Of a stretch of DNA of 64,000 nt, positions 1 to 8,854 are shown piece by piece. The notes below the pieces were generated by a model. That model searched no databases. It saw nothing but the letters and a program-made list of their open reading frames with translations, and was not told where the DNA came from. Position numbers and translations under genes: made by a program. Origin of the DNA: Chondromyces crocatus (GTDB taxonomy: Bacteria; Myxococcota_A; Polyangia; Polyangiales; Polyangiaceae); assembly GCF_001189295.1 (NCBI RefSeq), contig NZ_CP012159.1, positions 7,146,525 through 7,210,524 on the forward strand, written 5' to 3'. How positions within the stretch are numbered: position 1 is the first letter of the stretch; each line of letters starts with the position of its first letter.

Positions 1-123
1 CAGCACTTCACGGTGCGGGTCATCGCCGAGGCCCACCTCGCGGCAGACCAGCACGAGACCCACCCGGCGGCGCTGCGGGTGGTGGCCATCGCGCGGGAGA
101 CGCCGATCGCGCTGCGCTGGTGA
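1..123 (+). CDS. 3' end of an unidentified gene
   Basis: Frame 1 is open from the first base to a TGA at 121-123 and gives 40 residues ending in PIALRW. The start lies outside the window. Codons are G/C-ending at third positions like the genuine genes nearby, and a small inverted repeat follows before the convergent gene, so it is probably a real C-terminus. I do not recognise the family from so short a tail. Confidence 0.5.
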   Translation, partial: QHFTVRVIAEAHLAADQHETHPAALRVVAIARETPIALRW

Positions 124-130
124 GCCGAAG

Positions 131-176
131 CTCAGGAGGTCGGCATGCCGAGCCTCAGGAGGTCGGCATGTCGAGG
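131..176. repeat. 23-bp tandem duplication
   Basis: Two adjacent 23-bp units (131-153 and 154-176) share CTCAGGAGGTCGGCATG and differ at two positions near their ends. They fill the space between the convergent genes ending at 123 and 178. Confidence 0.75.
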
Positions 177-179
177 CTC
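150..179. terminator. possible bidirectional terminator hairpin
   Basis: GAGCCTC (150-156) pairs with GAGGCTC (173-179) across a 16-nt loop between two convergent genes. There is no T-run, so it would be a weak or Rho-assisted terminator. It is formed by the same tandem duplication, so it may be incidental. Confidence 0.3.
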
Positions 180-1116
180 AGGATTTGGGAACGCCGAGGC
201 GGTTGAAGTCGGAGCCTCTCGCCCACGAGTCGTGCGCCGGGGCCGTCTCCTTCGGCCCCTTCGGGTCGAGCATGTTGCTGCGGCAGAAGGAGCAGTGGAT
301 CTCTCGGTACTGGTAGGGCTGACCGTCCGACCCGACGAGCGAGTCGAGCGCTTCGAGGACGTCGCTGAGGTGGACCTCCGACCGTACGCCAGGCTTCTGT
401 CGGTTGCGCACGGTGAGCACGTCGTACATCTCGAACTCACGCGTGTTCTTGTACATCTGCTTCCGCTTGTTGGCCTCTTCCGCCGCTTGCATCTGCTGTC
501 CCATGGCCTTGGTCGGGTCCGGGTCGAGGACGAGGTTCGCGATGGGCGCGTTGCACCACTCGTCGATGCTGGTGTTCTTCTGGGCGGTCGTCATGGAGTC
601 CCAGTTCGGGAACGCCTGGACGAGCTTCTCGCGCTGCATGTTGGAGAACTGTCGCGCGTTCATGATCGCGCGGCGGATGCCGTCATACGTCTCTGGCGGC
701 GTGTCCTTGCCGCCGCCGCCGTGCTTGCCCTGGAACTTGGAGAGGTCGTAGTCCTGCACGTCGGCGCTGGGCGCGATCCGCTCCTTGGCTTTCACCGCGA
801 GGACCTTGTCGACGCCAGGGTCGACCAGCGTCACGCCGTGGGAGGCGTACAGGAACAGGGGCGCGTAGCTGGGCGCTTTCGTCCACCGGACCCGGTCCAT
901 GCGCTCGTTGGAGGTCGCGTACTTGGTCAGCCCCAGCTTCCCGGTGGTGAACGAGCCGAGGAAGCGCGCCGTGTTCGTCGCCCGCTCCCGCGAGGTGGCG
1001 CCAGGCGTGAAGCCGCCGTGGGAGCTGATGATCAGGTAGGGCGCGTACTCCCCGATGGCGTGCGTGAACAGGTAGAAGTGATCGCCCAGCTCCTGTCGGT
1101 GTCCCTCTTCAGCCAT
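178..1116 (-). CDS. Putative type VI effector with Stv-like adhesin domain
   Basis: A 312-residue protein with no signal peptide or membrane segment. The N-terminal half has two short motifs, ISSHGGF (about residues 29-35) and FLYASHG (about 87-93). They resemble the putative adhesin Stv domain found in some polymorphic-toxin proteins; that is a motif-level resemblance only. The C-terminal half is charged and ends with a CSFC pair. It is the last gene of a vgrG-PAAR-DUF4123 set. DUF4123 proteins are known chaperones that load the effector encoded next to them onto VgrG/PAAR, so this protein is probably the cargo. The ATG at 1116 has a GGGAGG ribosome site 6 nt upstream. The toxic activity, if any, is unknown, and I see no immunity gene beside it. 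Confidence 0.6.
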   Translation of the reverse strand: MAEEGHRQELGDHFYLFTHAIGEYAPYLIISSHGGFTPGATSRERATNTARFLGSFTTGKLGLTKYATSNERMDRVRWTKAPSYAPLFLYASHGVTLVDPGVDKVLAVKAKERIAPSADVQDYDLSKFQGKHGGGGKDTPPETYDGIRRAIMNARQFSNMQREKLVQAFPNWDSMTTAQKNTSIDEWCNAPIANLVLDPDPTKAMGQQMQAAEEANKRKQMYKNTREFEMYDVLTVRNRQKPGVRSEVHLSDVLEALDSLVGSDGQPYQYREIHCSFCRSNMLDPKGPKETAPAHDSWARGSDFNRLGVPKS

Positions 1117-1173
1117 GCGAAACCTCCCTCGTCGTGTGCTGGGGCAGCGGGGTGCGCTGCGCGGGTTGCGAAG

Positions 1174-2031
1174 TCACGAGGCCCCTTGTGCGGCGGGCTG
1201 CGCGTCCTGCGTGAACCGGAGGACCTCGCCGTGATCGCCCTCCATCAGGAAGCAGCCGTTCTTGCCGAACATCTCGCCCTGCTGAGCGGGGGTGCAGATG
1301 GGCAAGAAGGTGCGCAGCACCCGGGGATCATAGAAGCGAAAGTAGAGACGGGGAGCCCCCGGGGTGGTGTTCACCATCAGGATCCGGCGAAAATGGGTGC
1401 GCACGTCGTCGAGCGGGCGACGGCTGGTCAGGAAGATCCCCCAGCTCTGTCCCCAGCCATGCTGGACGAGGCGCTCGAGCAGGCCGTCGGGCTCGGTGAG
1501 TGCGACGAGGTGGGGGGCGACGTCGGAGAGGGCCTCGCCTTTCACCCCGTCGTAAAGCGAGCGGTGGGCTTCGACGGACTCGCGGAGGCAGGGCAGGATG
1601 CGCGGGTCACGCGCGGCGTCGAGGACGGCGAAGAGCGGCTCCTTCTCGGCGCGGAGGCGCGAGAGGACGCGGGCCTCGAGGTCGGCGAGGGCGGTGGGGT
1701 CCTCCTTCGGGGGGGTGGACGCGCCCTCGACGTAGACCATGAAGCTGGAGTCGCCGGCGCGGATCCAGGCGCCGTGCGCGACCTCGGCCTCCTTGACGGG
1801 CTCGCCGTTGAGCAGGGTCCCCTGGGCGCTGCCGAGATCCTCGAGCTGGCACCGCGCGCCGTCCCACGAGAGGCCGAAGTGCACGCCGGACATCTGGCGG
1901 TCGTTCGCCACGAAGAGGTCCGAGGGCGCGGTCCTCCCGACGCGGAGCTTGCCGCCGGGAGGGATCACGGCCGACTGGCCGCTCTGGCGTCCGCCCCGGA
2001 TCTCGACGATGAGCCGCGGCGCTCGGCTCAT
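1174..2031 (-). CDS. FHA-DUF4123 fusion, type VI effector adaptor
   Basis: A 285-residue protein. Residues about 1-105 form a forkhead-associated domain, with the GR...S..H core visible as KLRVGR followed by MSGVHFG and then LGSAQGT; FHA domains bind phosphothreonine. Residues about 115-270 are a DUF4123 domain, with WGIFLTSRRPL and FRFYDPRVL typical of the family. DUF4123 proteins act as cytoplasmic chaperones joining a specific effector to VgrG. The start at 2031 overlaps the PAAR stop by 4 bp (ATGA, 2028-2031), which implies translational coupling. The FHA part could place cargo loading under Ser/Thr-kinase control, since FHA proteins such as Fha1 regulate other type VI systems; this is inference. 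Confidence 0.85.
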   Translation of the reverse strand: MSRAPRLIVEIRGGRQSGQSAVIPPGGKLRVGRTAPSDLFVANDRQMSGVHFGLSWDGARCQLEDLGSAQGTLLNGEPVKEAEVAHGAWIRAGDSSFMVYVEGASTPPKEDPTALADLEARVLSRLRAEKEPLFAVLDAARDPRILPCLRESVEAHRSLYDGVKGEALSDVAPHLVALTEPDGLLERLVQHGWGQSWGIFLTSRRPLDDVRTHFRRILMVNTTPGAPRLYFRFYDPRVLRTFLPICTPAQQGEMFGKNGCFLMEGDHGEVLRFTQDAQPAAQGAS

Positions 2032-2423
2032 TTCGCCGGGCCCTTCGGGTCGACGTCGGGGGCCGCCTCGCACTCCTCGCAGAAGGGCGTGCCCCCGCGG
2101 GAGGCGGACACGAGGGTGTTGGCCTGGACCGACATGCCGATGTTCACGGTGGGGCAGCCGAAGCCGATGGTGCCGGTCGGGACCACGGCGTGGGCGATGG
2201 GATCGCCGAGGCGCGCCGCGGGCAGGCCCTCGATGCGCACCGTGGGCTCGCCCTTGAGGATGATCCCGTTCCCGCCGATGCAGACGATCGGGTCGCCCAT
2301 GCGCGCGGCCGGAAGGAAGCCGATCCTCACGGTGCCGACGCGGGGCTGCACGACGCCGCTCGAAGGCGTCATGGGGTGCAGGGTGCACAGATGGAAGTCG
2401 GTCATTCTGGCTGCAGGCGGCAT
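2028..2423 (-). CDS. PAAR-like (DUF4150) spike-tip protein
   Basis: A 131-residue protein built of repeated short beta motifs of the kind PAARMGDPI and PAARLGDPI, with FCEECE near the end. This matches the PAAR/DUF4150 family, which caps the VgrG trimer and carries effectors at the tip of the type VI needle. The ATG at 2423 has a strong GGAAGGAGGG ribosome site about 6 nt upstream. It lies 19 bp after vgrG and overlaps the FHA-DUF4123 gene by 4 bp, so the order is spike, tip, adaptor, effector on one transcript. Confidence 0.85.
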   Translation of the reverse strand: MPPAARMTDFHLCTLHPMTPSSGVVQPRVGTVRIGFLPAARMGDPIVCIGGNGIILKGEPTVRIEGLPAARLGDPIAHAVVPTGTIGFGCPTVNIGMSVQANTLVSASRGGTPFCEECEAAPDVDPKGPAK

Positions 2424-2442
2424 GGCGTCTCCCTCCTTCCCT

Positions 2443-4659
2443 TCACTGGCCGAGCCGGGTCTTGCTGACGTCGTCGGGCTCCGGCTTCTTCGGCTCGACG
2501 ATCTTCGCCTCGACGGCGGCGTCGGCGGCGTCCGGTGAGGCGGTGGAGACCATGCCGGCGATCCCGCCGCTGTTGATGTTCACCAGGGTGCCGACGATGG
2601 TGATGCCCATGGCGTTGATGCGGATGAAGCCGCCAGGGCCCTTGAGGGTGAGATCGCGGGAGGCCTCGATGACCAGCTCGGTCCCGGCCTTGAGGTGGAT
2701 CTCGTCGCCCGCGTCGAGGAGGTGGCTCTTCTTGACCTTGACGTGGCGGCTCCCTCCGACGGTGAGCGAGTCCTTGCCACCCACCGCGCGGCGCCGGTCG
2801 CCCTTCACCTGGAGGTGCGCGTCGCCGCCGATCTGCTCCTTCTGCGTGGCCTTGACCACGAGGTCCTGGCTCTTGCCGATCACGAGCTGGTGGGCGCCCT
2901 GGGTGATCTCGATCTCGTCTGCCTTCACCAGCTTCCGGCGGTCCTTGCCGATGGCGTAGGTGCGGTCGGCGTCGGTGATCTCCGTGCGCTCGCCGAGGGT
3001 GACCTCCATCCGGTTTCGGCCCGTCGTCTCGAGATCGTCGTTCTTGACGAAGCGCTGCCGGTCGTTGACCACGGTGATGGTCTCGTCGTTGAGGACCAGC
3101 TTGCGCAGGTTCTTCTGCGCCTGGATGTAGACGAGCTCCTTCTTCGCGAGGTCCTCGAAGAGGATCTCGTTGAAGCCGCCGCCGCGGGGCGAGGAGTCGC
3201 TCCTCCAGGTGCTGCGCGTCTTGTGATCGGGCAGCTTGTACGGGACCTGGTTCGTCCCGTTGAAGACGCGGCCGACGATGATCGGCTGGTCGGGGTCGCC
3301 CACGAGGAAGCCGACGAGGACTTCCTGCCCGATGCGCGGGAGGTTCAGCGAGCCGAAGGCCGCGCCGGCCCAGCCCTGGCTGACGCGCATCCAGCAGGAG
3401 CTGTTGTCGTCGTTCTTGCCCTCGCGATCCCAGGGGAACTGCACGCGCACGCGCCCGAACTCGTCGGTGTGGATCTCCTCGCCCGGTGGGCCGACGACGG
3501 TCGCGCTCTGCACGCCCTTCACCTCCGGCTTGGGGGTGCTCATCGGCGGGCGGTACGGCTCCGCGGCGAAGACGGCCTTGGCGTCCATCGACCACTCGCC
3601 GACGGCCGTCCCTTCCATGCGGCAGTCGGTGATGAGGAGCTGCTTGCTGGTGTGCAGCTCGTTGCGCGGGTGATCGTCGATGGTGAACAGCTCGCCGGGC
3701 TCGAGGCCGAAGACGTTGGTGATGAACGAGACCTGGCGCTTGCCGGTGCGCTCGGCGTCGCGGACCAGCTCGACGAATCCCTTGCCGTTGTTCGCGTCGT
3801 GCCGCGCGATGCCCTTGCGGTCGGCCACGGGGGTATTGCTCGCCTTGCCGGTCTCGGCGAGGAACGCGCCCGGCAGGTAATGGTACTGCTCGTAGTTGGT
3901 CTCCGGCGTGGTGCCAGCGGTCGTCTTCTCGAAGAGGGGGAAGCCAGGGTTCCGGAAGTCGTGGTCGCGCAAGGTGTAGCTGCCCGGGCGGACCCCGTGG
4001 ACGATGCGCACCTCGGACACGAACTCCTTCTGCGCGGCCTGGTTGGGGTTGTCGACGTAGGGGATCGGGGAGGCCTTGTGCAGCTCGCCGAGGGTCAGGT
4101 TGTCGGCGAGGGTCAGCGTGGAGCCCTGCTGGATGTGCTGGAAATGGAAGGCGATGCCGGCCTCCTCCAGCAGGCGCCGGACGAACGCATAATCGCTCTC
4201 GCCGTATTGCACCTTGTATTCGAGCTTGGGGTATTCACCACGCCGGATCTTCCATTTCCGCTCGGTCTTCCACTCGGTGAAGATCTCGTCGACGATGTCG
4301 GGGATCGAGACGTGCTGGAAGATGCGGTAGTTGCGCCGCTGGGTGAGCAGCCACAGCTCGGGAACGATCTCGACCGAGTAGGTGGAGCGTCCCTCGTCCG
4401 AGACCTCCGTCTGCACGTGCTCGATGTTGCTGACGATGCCCCGCCACTTGCGCCCCCAGCGGCTGACGTGCTGAGCGCCGCTCTCGATCTCGAAGACCAC
4501 CGGCCTGCCGACGAGTGCCGACAGATCGACGTCCGCGCTCGGCGACATGGCCACCACGGAGAGGGAGAAGATCTCCGAGATGCCTTCCTGCACCGAGAAG
4601 GCGCGCGACTCGAGGGTGGCATCCCCCTTCCCGTCGAAATTGAGCCTGAGCTTCCTCAT
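2443..4659 (-). CDS. vgrG: VgrG, type VI secretion spike protein
   Basis: A 738-residue VgrG/Vgr family protein. The N-terminal ~370 residues form the gp27-like base (SALVGRPV near residue 50; YGESDYAFVRRLLEEAGI near 155). A gp5-like OB fold follows at about 395-470 (DEFGRVRVQFPWD, then SCWMRVSQGWAG). The rest is a repetitive beta-helix with many alternating charged and valine positions, ending in a short acidic, Pro/Lys-rich tail. Such proteins trimerise as the membrane-piercing spike and carry cargo. No enzymatic C-terminal extension is evident, so cargo is probably delivered non-covalently through the PAAR and DUF4123 proteins encoded next. No sheath or baseplate genes are in the window, so this is an orphan cargo island. 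Confidence 0.92.
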   Translation of the reverse strand: MRKLRLNFDGKGDATLESRAFSVQEGISEIFSLSVVAMSPSADVDLSALVGRPVVFEIESGAQHVSRWGRKWRGIVSNIEHVQTEVSDEGRSTYSVEIVPELWLLTQRRNYRIFQHVSIPDIVDEIFTEWKTERKWKIRRGEYPKLEYKVQYGESDYAFVRRLLEEAGIAFHFQHIQQGSTLTLADNLTLGELHKASPIPYVDNPNQAAQKEFVSEVRIVHGVRPGSYTLRDHDFRNPGFPLFEKTTAGTTPETNYEQYHYLPGAFLAETGKASNTPVADRKGIARHDANNGKGFVELVRDAERTGKRQVSFITNVFGLEPGELFTIDDHPRNELHTSKQLLITDCRMEGTAVGEWSMDAKAVFAAEPYRPPMSTPKPEVKGVQSATVVGPPGEEIHTDEFGRVRVQFPWDREGKNDDNSSCWMRVSQGWAGAAFGSLNLPRIGQEVLVGFLVGDPDQPIIVGRVFNGTNQVPYKLPDHKTRSTWRSDSSPRGGGFNEILFEDLAKKELVYIQAQKNLRKLVLNDETITVVNDRQRFVKNDDLETTGRNRMEVTLGERTEITDADRTYAIGKDRRKLVKADEIEITQGAHQLVIGKSQDLVVKATQKEQIGGDAHLQVKGDRRRAVGGKDSLTVGGSRHVKVKKSHLLDAGDEIHLKAGTELVIEASRDLTLKGPGGFIRINAMGITIVGTLVNINSGGIAGMVSTASPDAADAAVEAKIVEPKKPEPDDVSKTRLGQ

Positions 4660-4899
4660 GACGTGGCAACCCTTTCCAGTTTCCTCGACTCGACCCGACG
4701 TCCGTCACGACGCGCGGTTCCGGCGCGCATGGCGATCTCGGGGAGAAGCCGGTTTCTCCGCAGATCCAGATGAAAACCACCACCAGAGGTGGCGAACCTT
4801 GTCAAGTGGCCGCCGGCGGCCTGCACCGCGCGGAACCCTCGTGCGTCAATTTTGCGCGCCTTCACGCGACCGTTGCGCGCCTTCGCGCTCCTCCCCCCT

Positions 4900-5658
4900 T
4901 CAGTTCAGCCCTGCCGGGCAGTCGATGATCTGAAAGTCGATCGGGATCGATCCTGCGTCGGTATTGCCGATCTTGGAGAACACCTGGGGCGCGAGATCGA
5001 GGTAGCGGGTGCCCCCGTTGAGGCTGAAGTCATTGCTCTCGTCGATGATGCGCGCAATCGCCGTGGCGCCGTAGCCGCCGCCGAACGATTTCGAGGTGAC
5101 CCTGACGCACTTGTTGCAGAGCACGTTGATGCCGTGCTGCTGGAAGAAGTCGCGGCGGATCGCGGTCACCTGCATGCCGTAGGTCTGGGGGCTGAGGTTG
5201 CATTTGACCGAGGTGGCCGGGATGCCGTCGTAGATGTTGTACGACGCATAGCCCGAGTGTGTGGCGCCGCCCGGATTGGGGCCCGGATCAGGGTTCGGGT
5301 TTGGATTGGGGTTCGGGTTGGGGTTCGGGTTTGGATTGGGATCGGGGTTCGGGTTCGGCGTGGAGCACGTGGAGGTCTCTCGCCAGAGGGCGGCGACCAC
5401 GCTCGGCACCCAGCCCGCGAGGCTCGTGTGGCCCTGGATGCACTCGTAAGACTTGCCCTCGTAGCGCACGGCGGCGCCGGTCGCGTAGGTGACGCCTTCG
5501 GCCCAGGCAGGGGCGCTGGCACATCCGGCGAGGGCGCTGTCCTGGTCCTCGGCGAACTCCTCGGGTTCGAAGGGCTCACCGATGCAGCCCATCGCGGTCA
5601 CGGCGATGACTGCCAGCAAGGGCAGTCCGAGGCGGTCGGCGATCATGGTTCGTCGCAT
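4900..5658 (-). CDS. Expansin-like lipoprotein with CBM5/12 chitin-binding domain
   Basis: A 252-residue protein with a lipobox ending at Cys25 (VTAMGC). A carbohydrate-binding module of CBM5/12 type lies at about 50-93 (WAEGVTYATGAAVRYEGKSY and later LWR aromatics). A (Asn/Asp-Pro) repeat linker runs at about 101-130. A C-terminal expansin-like double-psi barrel follows at about 133-252, with TSVKCNLSP, IDESND and LDLAPQVFSKIG motifs. Expansins loosen polysaccharide networks without hydrolysis; in a predatory or saprophytic myxobacterium the target could be chitin or cellulose. A GAGAGGAG-like ribosome site (GAGAGGAG, about 8 nt upstream) supports the ATG at 5658. It appears to be transcribed alone. 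Confidence 0.8.
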   Translation of the reverse strand: MRRTMIADRLGLPLLAVIAVTAMGCIGEPFEPEEFAEDQDSALAGCASAPAWAEGVTYATGAAVRYEGKSYECIQGHTSLAGWVPSVVAALWRETSTCSTPNPNPDPNPNPNPNPNPNPNPNPDPGPNPGGATHSGYASYNIYDGIPATSVKCNLSPQTYGMQVTAIRRDFFQQHGINVLCNKCVRVTSKSFGGGYGATAIARIIDESNDFSLNGGTRYLDLAPQVFSKIGNTDAGSIPIDFQIIDCPAGLN

Positions 5659-5873
5659 GGGGGTGCTCCTCTCGGGAAACGCCGCGGCTCTTCACGCTGC
5701 GGTCCGATCCGATGGGCTGGCTGATTGCACGAGGTGGGCCAGCGGCGCTGCGGGGTCCGAGTGGCGCGCGATCCGGCCTGGTTACGCCGTCTGCGCGTGG
5801 GAGGCGCGGTGCGGGAGCGCCTCGGGAGGCGTGCGCGCGATCCATCGGATCACCCCCCCGATGATCTGACGGA

Positions 5874-6494
5874 TCACCCCGGAGGGAGGCGAAGGCGGGG
5901 CATCTCGAAGAGGTCCGTCAAGCGCACGTACATGCCGGCGCCGTGCATGCGGCCGAGGAGCTTCAGTCTCGGCGTGTCGATGTGGCACCGGGCGGGATCG
6001 AGCACGACGTCGTCGCGGACGTGGATCGCCACGACGCGGGCGATGATGAGGACGTTGTCGGCACCGACGGGGTGGATGTCCAGCTTCACGCACTCGAAGG
6101 CGACGGGGCTCTCGCCGATCCGCGGGGGCTTGATCTTCGAGGAGGGGACGCGGGTGAGGCCGGCCTCGGCCAGCTCGTCGACGCCCTGGGGGAAGTCGAT
6201 GGCGGTGACGTTCATCTGGGTGGCCAGGTCCTCGGAGACGAGGTTGACGACCAGCTCGCCGGTGAGGGCGACGTTGGCGGCGGTGTCCTTGGGATGGCCA
6301 GGTCCGCGAGCGCCCACGCCGATGCAGATCACCGGGGGATCGCCGGAGAAGACGTTGAAGAAGGAGAAGGGCGCGGCGTTGACTTCGCCGTCAGGGCTCT
6401 GGGTGACGACCCAGGCGATGGGTCGGGGGACGATGGTGGCGGTGAGGAGCTTGTAGACGCTGGTCGGGGGGAGCTGCTGGACGTCGAAGAGCAT
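5874..6494 (-). CDS. Flavin reductase-like (FMN split-barrel) protein
   Basis: A 206-residue protein matching the flavin reductase-like domain: the N-terminal TATIVPRPIAWV, then NAAPFSFFNVFSGDPP, and NLVSEDLA in the middle. Family members bind FMN and either reduce flavins with NAD(P)H or work as flavoprotein oxidoreductases of unknown substrate. No membrane segment or signal peptide is seen. It could in principle supply FADH2 to the flavin-dependent halogenase far downstream, but distance and lack of linkage make that speculative. The next gene upstream starts beyond a ~200-bp gap. Confidence 0.8.
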   Translation of the reverse strand: MLFDVQQLPPTSVYKLLTATIVPRPIAWVVTQSPDGEVNAAPFSFFNVFSGDPPVICIGVGARGPGHPKDTAANVALTGELVVNLVSEDLATQMNVTAIDFPQGVDELAEAGLTRVPSSKIKPPRIGESPVAFECVKLDIHPVGADNVLIIARVVAIHVRDDVVLDPARCHIDTPRLKLLGRMHGAGMYVRLTDLFEMPRLRLPPG

Positions 6495-6545
6495 GGCGAT
6501 GTCGCAGAGAGCATACGACGGCGCTGCCCGAGGGCCCGAGCGCGC

Positions 6546-7760
6546 TCAGGGGCGGCGCAGGATGCGCTGGTTTCCGTAAAAGGCGTCCACGGTGACGATG
6601 ACGTCGTTGAAGGCCCGCTCGAACAGGCCAGGGGTGTAGTTCTTGTCGGTGCCCGTCCAGATCGCGCTGGTGCCCGACCAGGTCTCGAAGTTCACCGTCG
6701 TGCCGACGTAGCCGACGCGGCAGCTCCGCTGCTCCGGGGGGGTGCTCGCCAGGTCGGGCGCGCCGGCCTTGTCTTCGTCCGTGCAGAAGGCGACCCCCAC
6801 CGGGCCGTTGCCGACGCGGATGGCGTACGGGGCGTAGGCGTTGTACCGCCGGCCCGTCCCCGGGTGGATCCGGGCGCGGTAGGGCGTGCGGCGCATGGCG
6901 TCGTCCCAGGTCCTGCCGCCGTCCCAGGACTGGGTGGCGTGGATCTCGTTGGCGCGCGCGCCGCCCGAAGGGAACGGCTCCACGCCCTCGACCACCGCCA
7001 TCAAGCGATCGCCGCCGAGCTGCACCACGGTCGGCATGCCCTCGCGGGACAGGGCGCCCGCAGCCTTCTCTCGCGACACGGTGACCACGCCGTAGGCGCT
7101 CCAGGCGCCGCTGATCCCGCTTCGACCTTGCATGGCGATCCACTGGTGCCCGGGGAAGCCCTTCACGGCCGCGAGCTCTTCGGAGTCGTAATAGACCTGG
7201 AGATCGCCGTTCCCCCGGATGAACAGGAACGGGGCGCCGACGAACCGGGACACGGGTCCGACGACGGTGCTGTCGTAGACCCAGCTGTCGCCGTCGTTGT
7301 TGCTCCGGGTCACGGTGACGCGGAACTTGCCGGCGCTGAACTCGCGGAAGGCGCAGAAGATGGTGGTCGTGCCGGGCACGCGGAGCATGGTGACGTCGCC
7401 GAAATCGACCGCGGGGTTGTTCGCCACCGAGCCGCGCCGGAACCAGCTCGCGCCGTTGGTCGTGCTGGCCCAGACCTCGATCTCGTGCCCCGAGCTGCGC
7501 GGGCCCAGCAGCATGCCGTCCGCGCGGCGGATGATGCTCCGGATCGGGGCCCCGCCGCCGGCCTGGAGGACGGTCCAGCCCGGGCCCTGGAGGGCGTCTT
7601 CGTGCTGGGTGACGGGCTCGTCGAGCGCTTCGGTCTCCAGCTCGTCGAGCACGCCCTCGTCGTCGACGGGAGCACAGGCGGAGAGCAGCAAGGGGAGCGG
7701 GAGGAGGGCGAGAGCGACGGCGCTCGCGGCGAGGACACGGCACGCGCTGCGGTGCTTCAT
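6546..7760 (-). CDS. Asp-box (sialidase-fold) exported lipoprotein
   Basis: A 404-residue protein with an N-terminal hydrophobic stretch and lipobox (LLLSAC, Cys29). Three Asp-box motifs mark the blades of a sialidase-type beta-propeller: STTNGASW (about 99-106), SNNDGDSW (about 153) and SWDGGRTW (about 282). Family members include sialidases, exo-arabinanases and non-catalytic sugar-binding propellers. The arginine triad of true sialidases cannot be confirmed by eye, so the substrate is open. It would sit on the cell surface or in the periplasm. The gene lies 51 bp upstream of the flavin reductase-like gene on the same strand and could be co-transcribed with it. Confidence 0.75.
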   Translation of the reverse strand: MKHRSACRVLAASAVALALLPLPLLLSACAPVDDEGVLDELETEALDEPVTQHEDALQGPGWTVLQAGGGAPIRSIIRRADGMLLGPRSSGHEIEVWASTTNGASWFRRGSVANNPAVDFGDVTMLRVPGTTTIFCAFREFSAGKFRVTVTRSNNDGDSWVYDSTVVGPVSRFVGAPFLFIRGNGDLQVYYDSEELAAVKGFPGHQWIAMQGRSGISGAWSAYGVVTVSREKAAGALSREGMPTVVQLGGDRLMAVVEGVEPFPSGGARANEIHATQSWDGGRTWDDAMRRTPYRARIHPGTGRRYNAYAPYAIRVGNGPVGVAFCTDEDKAGAPDLASTPPEQRSCRVGYVGTTVNFETWSGTSAIWTGTDKNYTPGLFERAFNDVIVTVDAFYGNQRILRRP

Positions 7761-7791
7761 GGCCGGTGAGGGTACTCACCGGGGAGCCACA

Positions 7792-8622
7792 TCAGAGCAT
7801 GTTCGTCACGGAAATCGACCCCTCGACCGGTGTGGCGTCGACGCATCGGCCCAGACGAGAAATCTTCGTGATGGTCATGTTCGACGTGAACTCACTCACC
7901 GAGGCCGTGCCAGCGTCGATGCAGTAGAGCGCTCCGCCATCCGGCGCTTCGGGGGGCGTGATGAGGTAGCCTCCCGTCAATTTTCCCCTGGAAACGTACA
8001 CCTGCATGAGGCGGGCGTCGTCGCTCCTGAAATTCGGCATCCAGCGCGTCTCGTCGCTGTACCTGACGTAGTCGGCCGTGAAGAGATCGTCCGACCAGTC
8101 GATGGTCGCGCCGTCGATCTGCCCGCTGAAGTCGCTGTGACCATCAGGGCAGGAGCCCTCCCTCGATACGCAGAGGCTCAAGGTCCCCTCCACGGGGGAG
8201 CCAGGACAAGCGCCGAGCCGCGAAAGCGAGGTGAGCGTGTAGTTCATGCCGCGGACGCCCTGTGACGCTTGCTCGATCGTGGTGCCAGCGCCCGCGCAGT
8301 ACCACTCGCCCCCCAGGAACCCTCCGTCGGAGAACCGGAACAGGCCGGTGGCCTCCATGGCTTCTCCGTCGCGGAGCGTCTCGATCCCCTCGTCGCCCTG
8401 GAGCAAGGTCTTGCCCTTGGCGCGCGTCTCGACGTCCAGGAGACCAAACACCGTCGTCGAGCGCAGTCGATAGCATTCGTCGACGGTCTGGCCGTCCATG
8501 GAGCCGACCCAGCGCTCGCTGAAGCCCTCGCAGACGCCACCGCCCTCGTCGTCACGGCAAGCCGTGTGGCCCAGGAGCGCGACGATCAGGATGGCCGAGG
8601 AAGGAGTGTGCATGGACCGCAT
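7792..8622 (-). CDS. Hypothetical lipoprotein with internal duplication
   Basis: A 276-residue protein with a signal peptide and lipobox-like GHTAC (Cys22). The body holds two related halves: EWYCAGAGT...SLSRLGACPGSPVEGTLSL and ALYCIDAGT...KISRLGRCVDATPVEGSISV, each with two cysteines that may pair. I do not recognise the family. The start at 8622 is preferred over the ATG at 8613 because AAGGAG lies 10 nt upstream. A longer in-frame opening to 9147 runs antisense to the next gene and lacks coding features. Confidence 0.65.
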   Translation of the reverse strand: MRSMHTPSSAILIVALLGHTACRDDEGGGVCEGFSERWVGSMDGQTVDECYRLRSTTVFGLLDVETRAKGKTLLQGDEGIETLRDGEAMEATGLFRFSDGGFLGGEWYCAGAGTTIEQASQGVRGMNYTLTSLSRLGACPGSPVEGTLSLCVSREGSCPDGHSDFSGQIDGATIDWSDDLFTADYVRYSDETRWMPNFRSDDARLMQVYVSRGKLTGGYLITPPEAPDGGALYCIDAGTASVSEFTSNMTITKISRLGRCVDATPVEGSISVTNML

Positions 8623-8854
8623 GAGCTGGAAGCTCCTTACCACCCGAGACCACCCGAGAGGGGGCGAGCAGCTTCTCCAGGCGCACGCCACGCTGTCAAG
8701 GACGCCTCCGCGCCGCAGGTCAATGGGCCTGGATCCCCTGCCCTGGAGCCATGTCGGCTTCGTCCCGACCATCCACGGCGCCTTCCTCCCCACCATCAAG
8801 GCAAGCACGCGCCCCCTGAAGGCAACCGCGCGGGCGATGCTACAGTGCCCGCCC

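Noticed and set aside
145-4773. Long plus-strand frames antisense to the vgrG operon
   Set aside because: The minus-strand genes have ribosome sites, coupling overlaps and clear family motifs; the plus-strand products are low-complexity.
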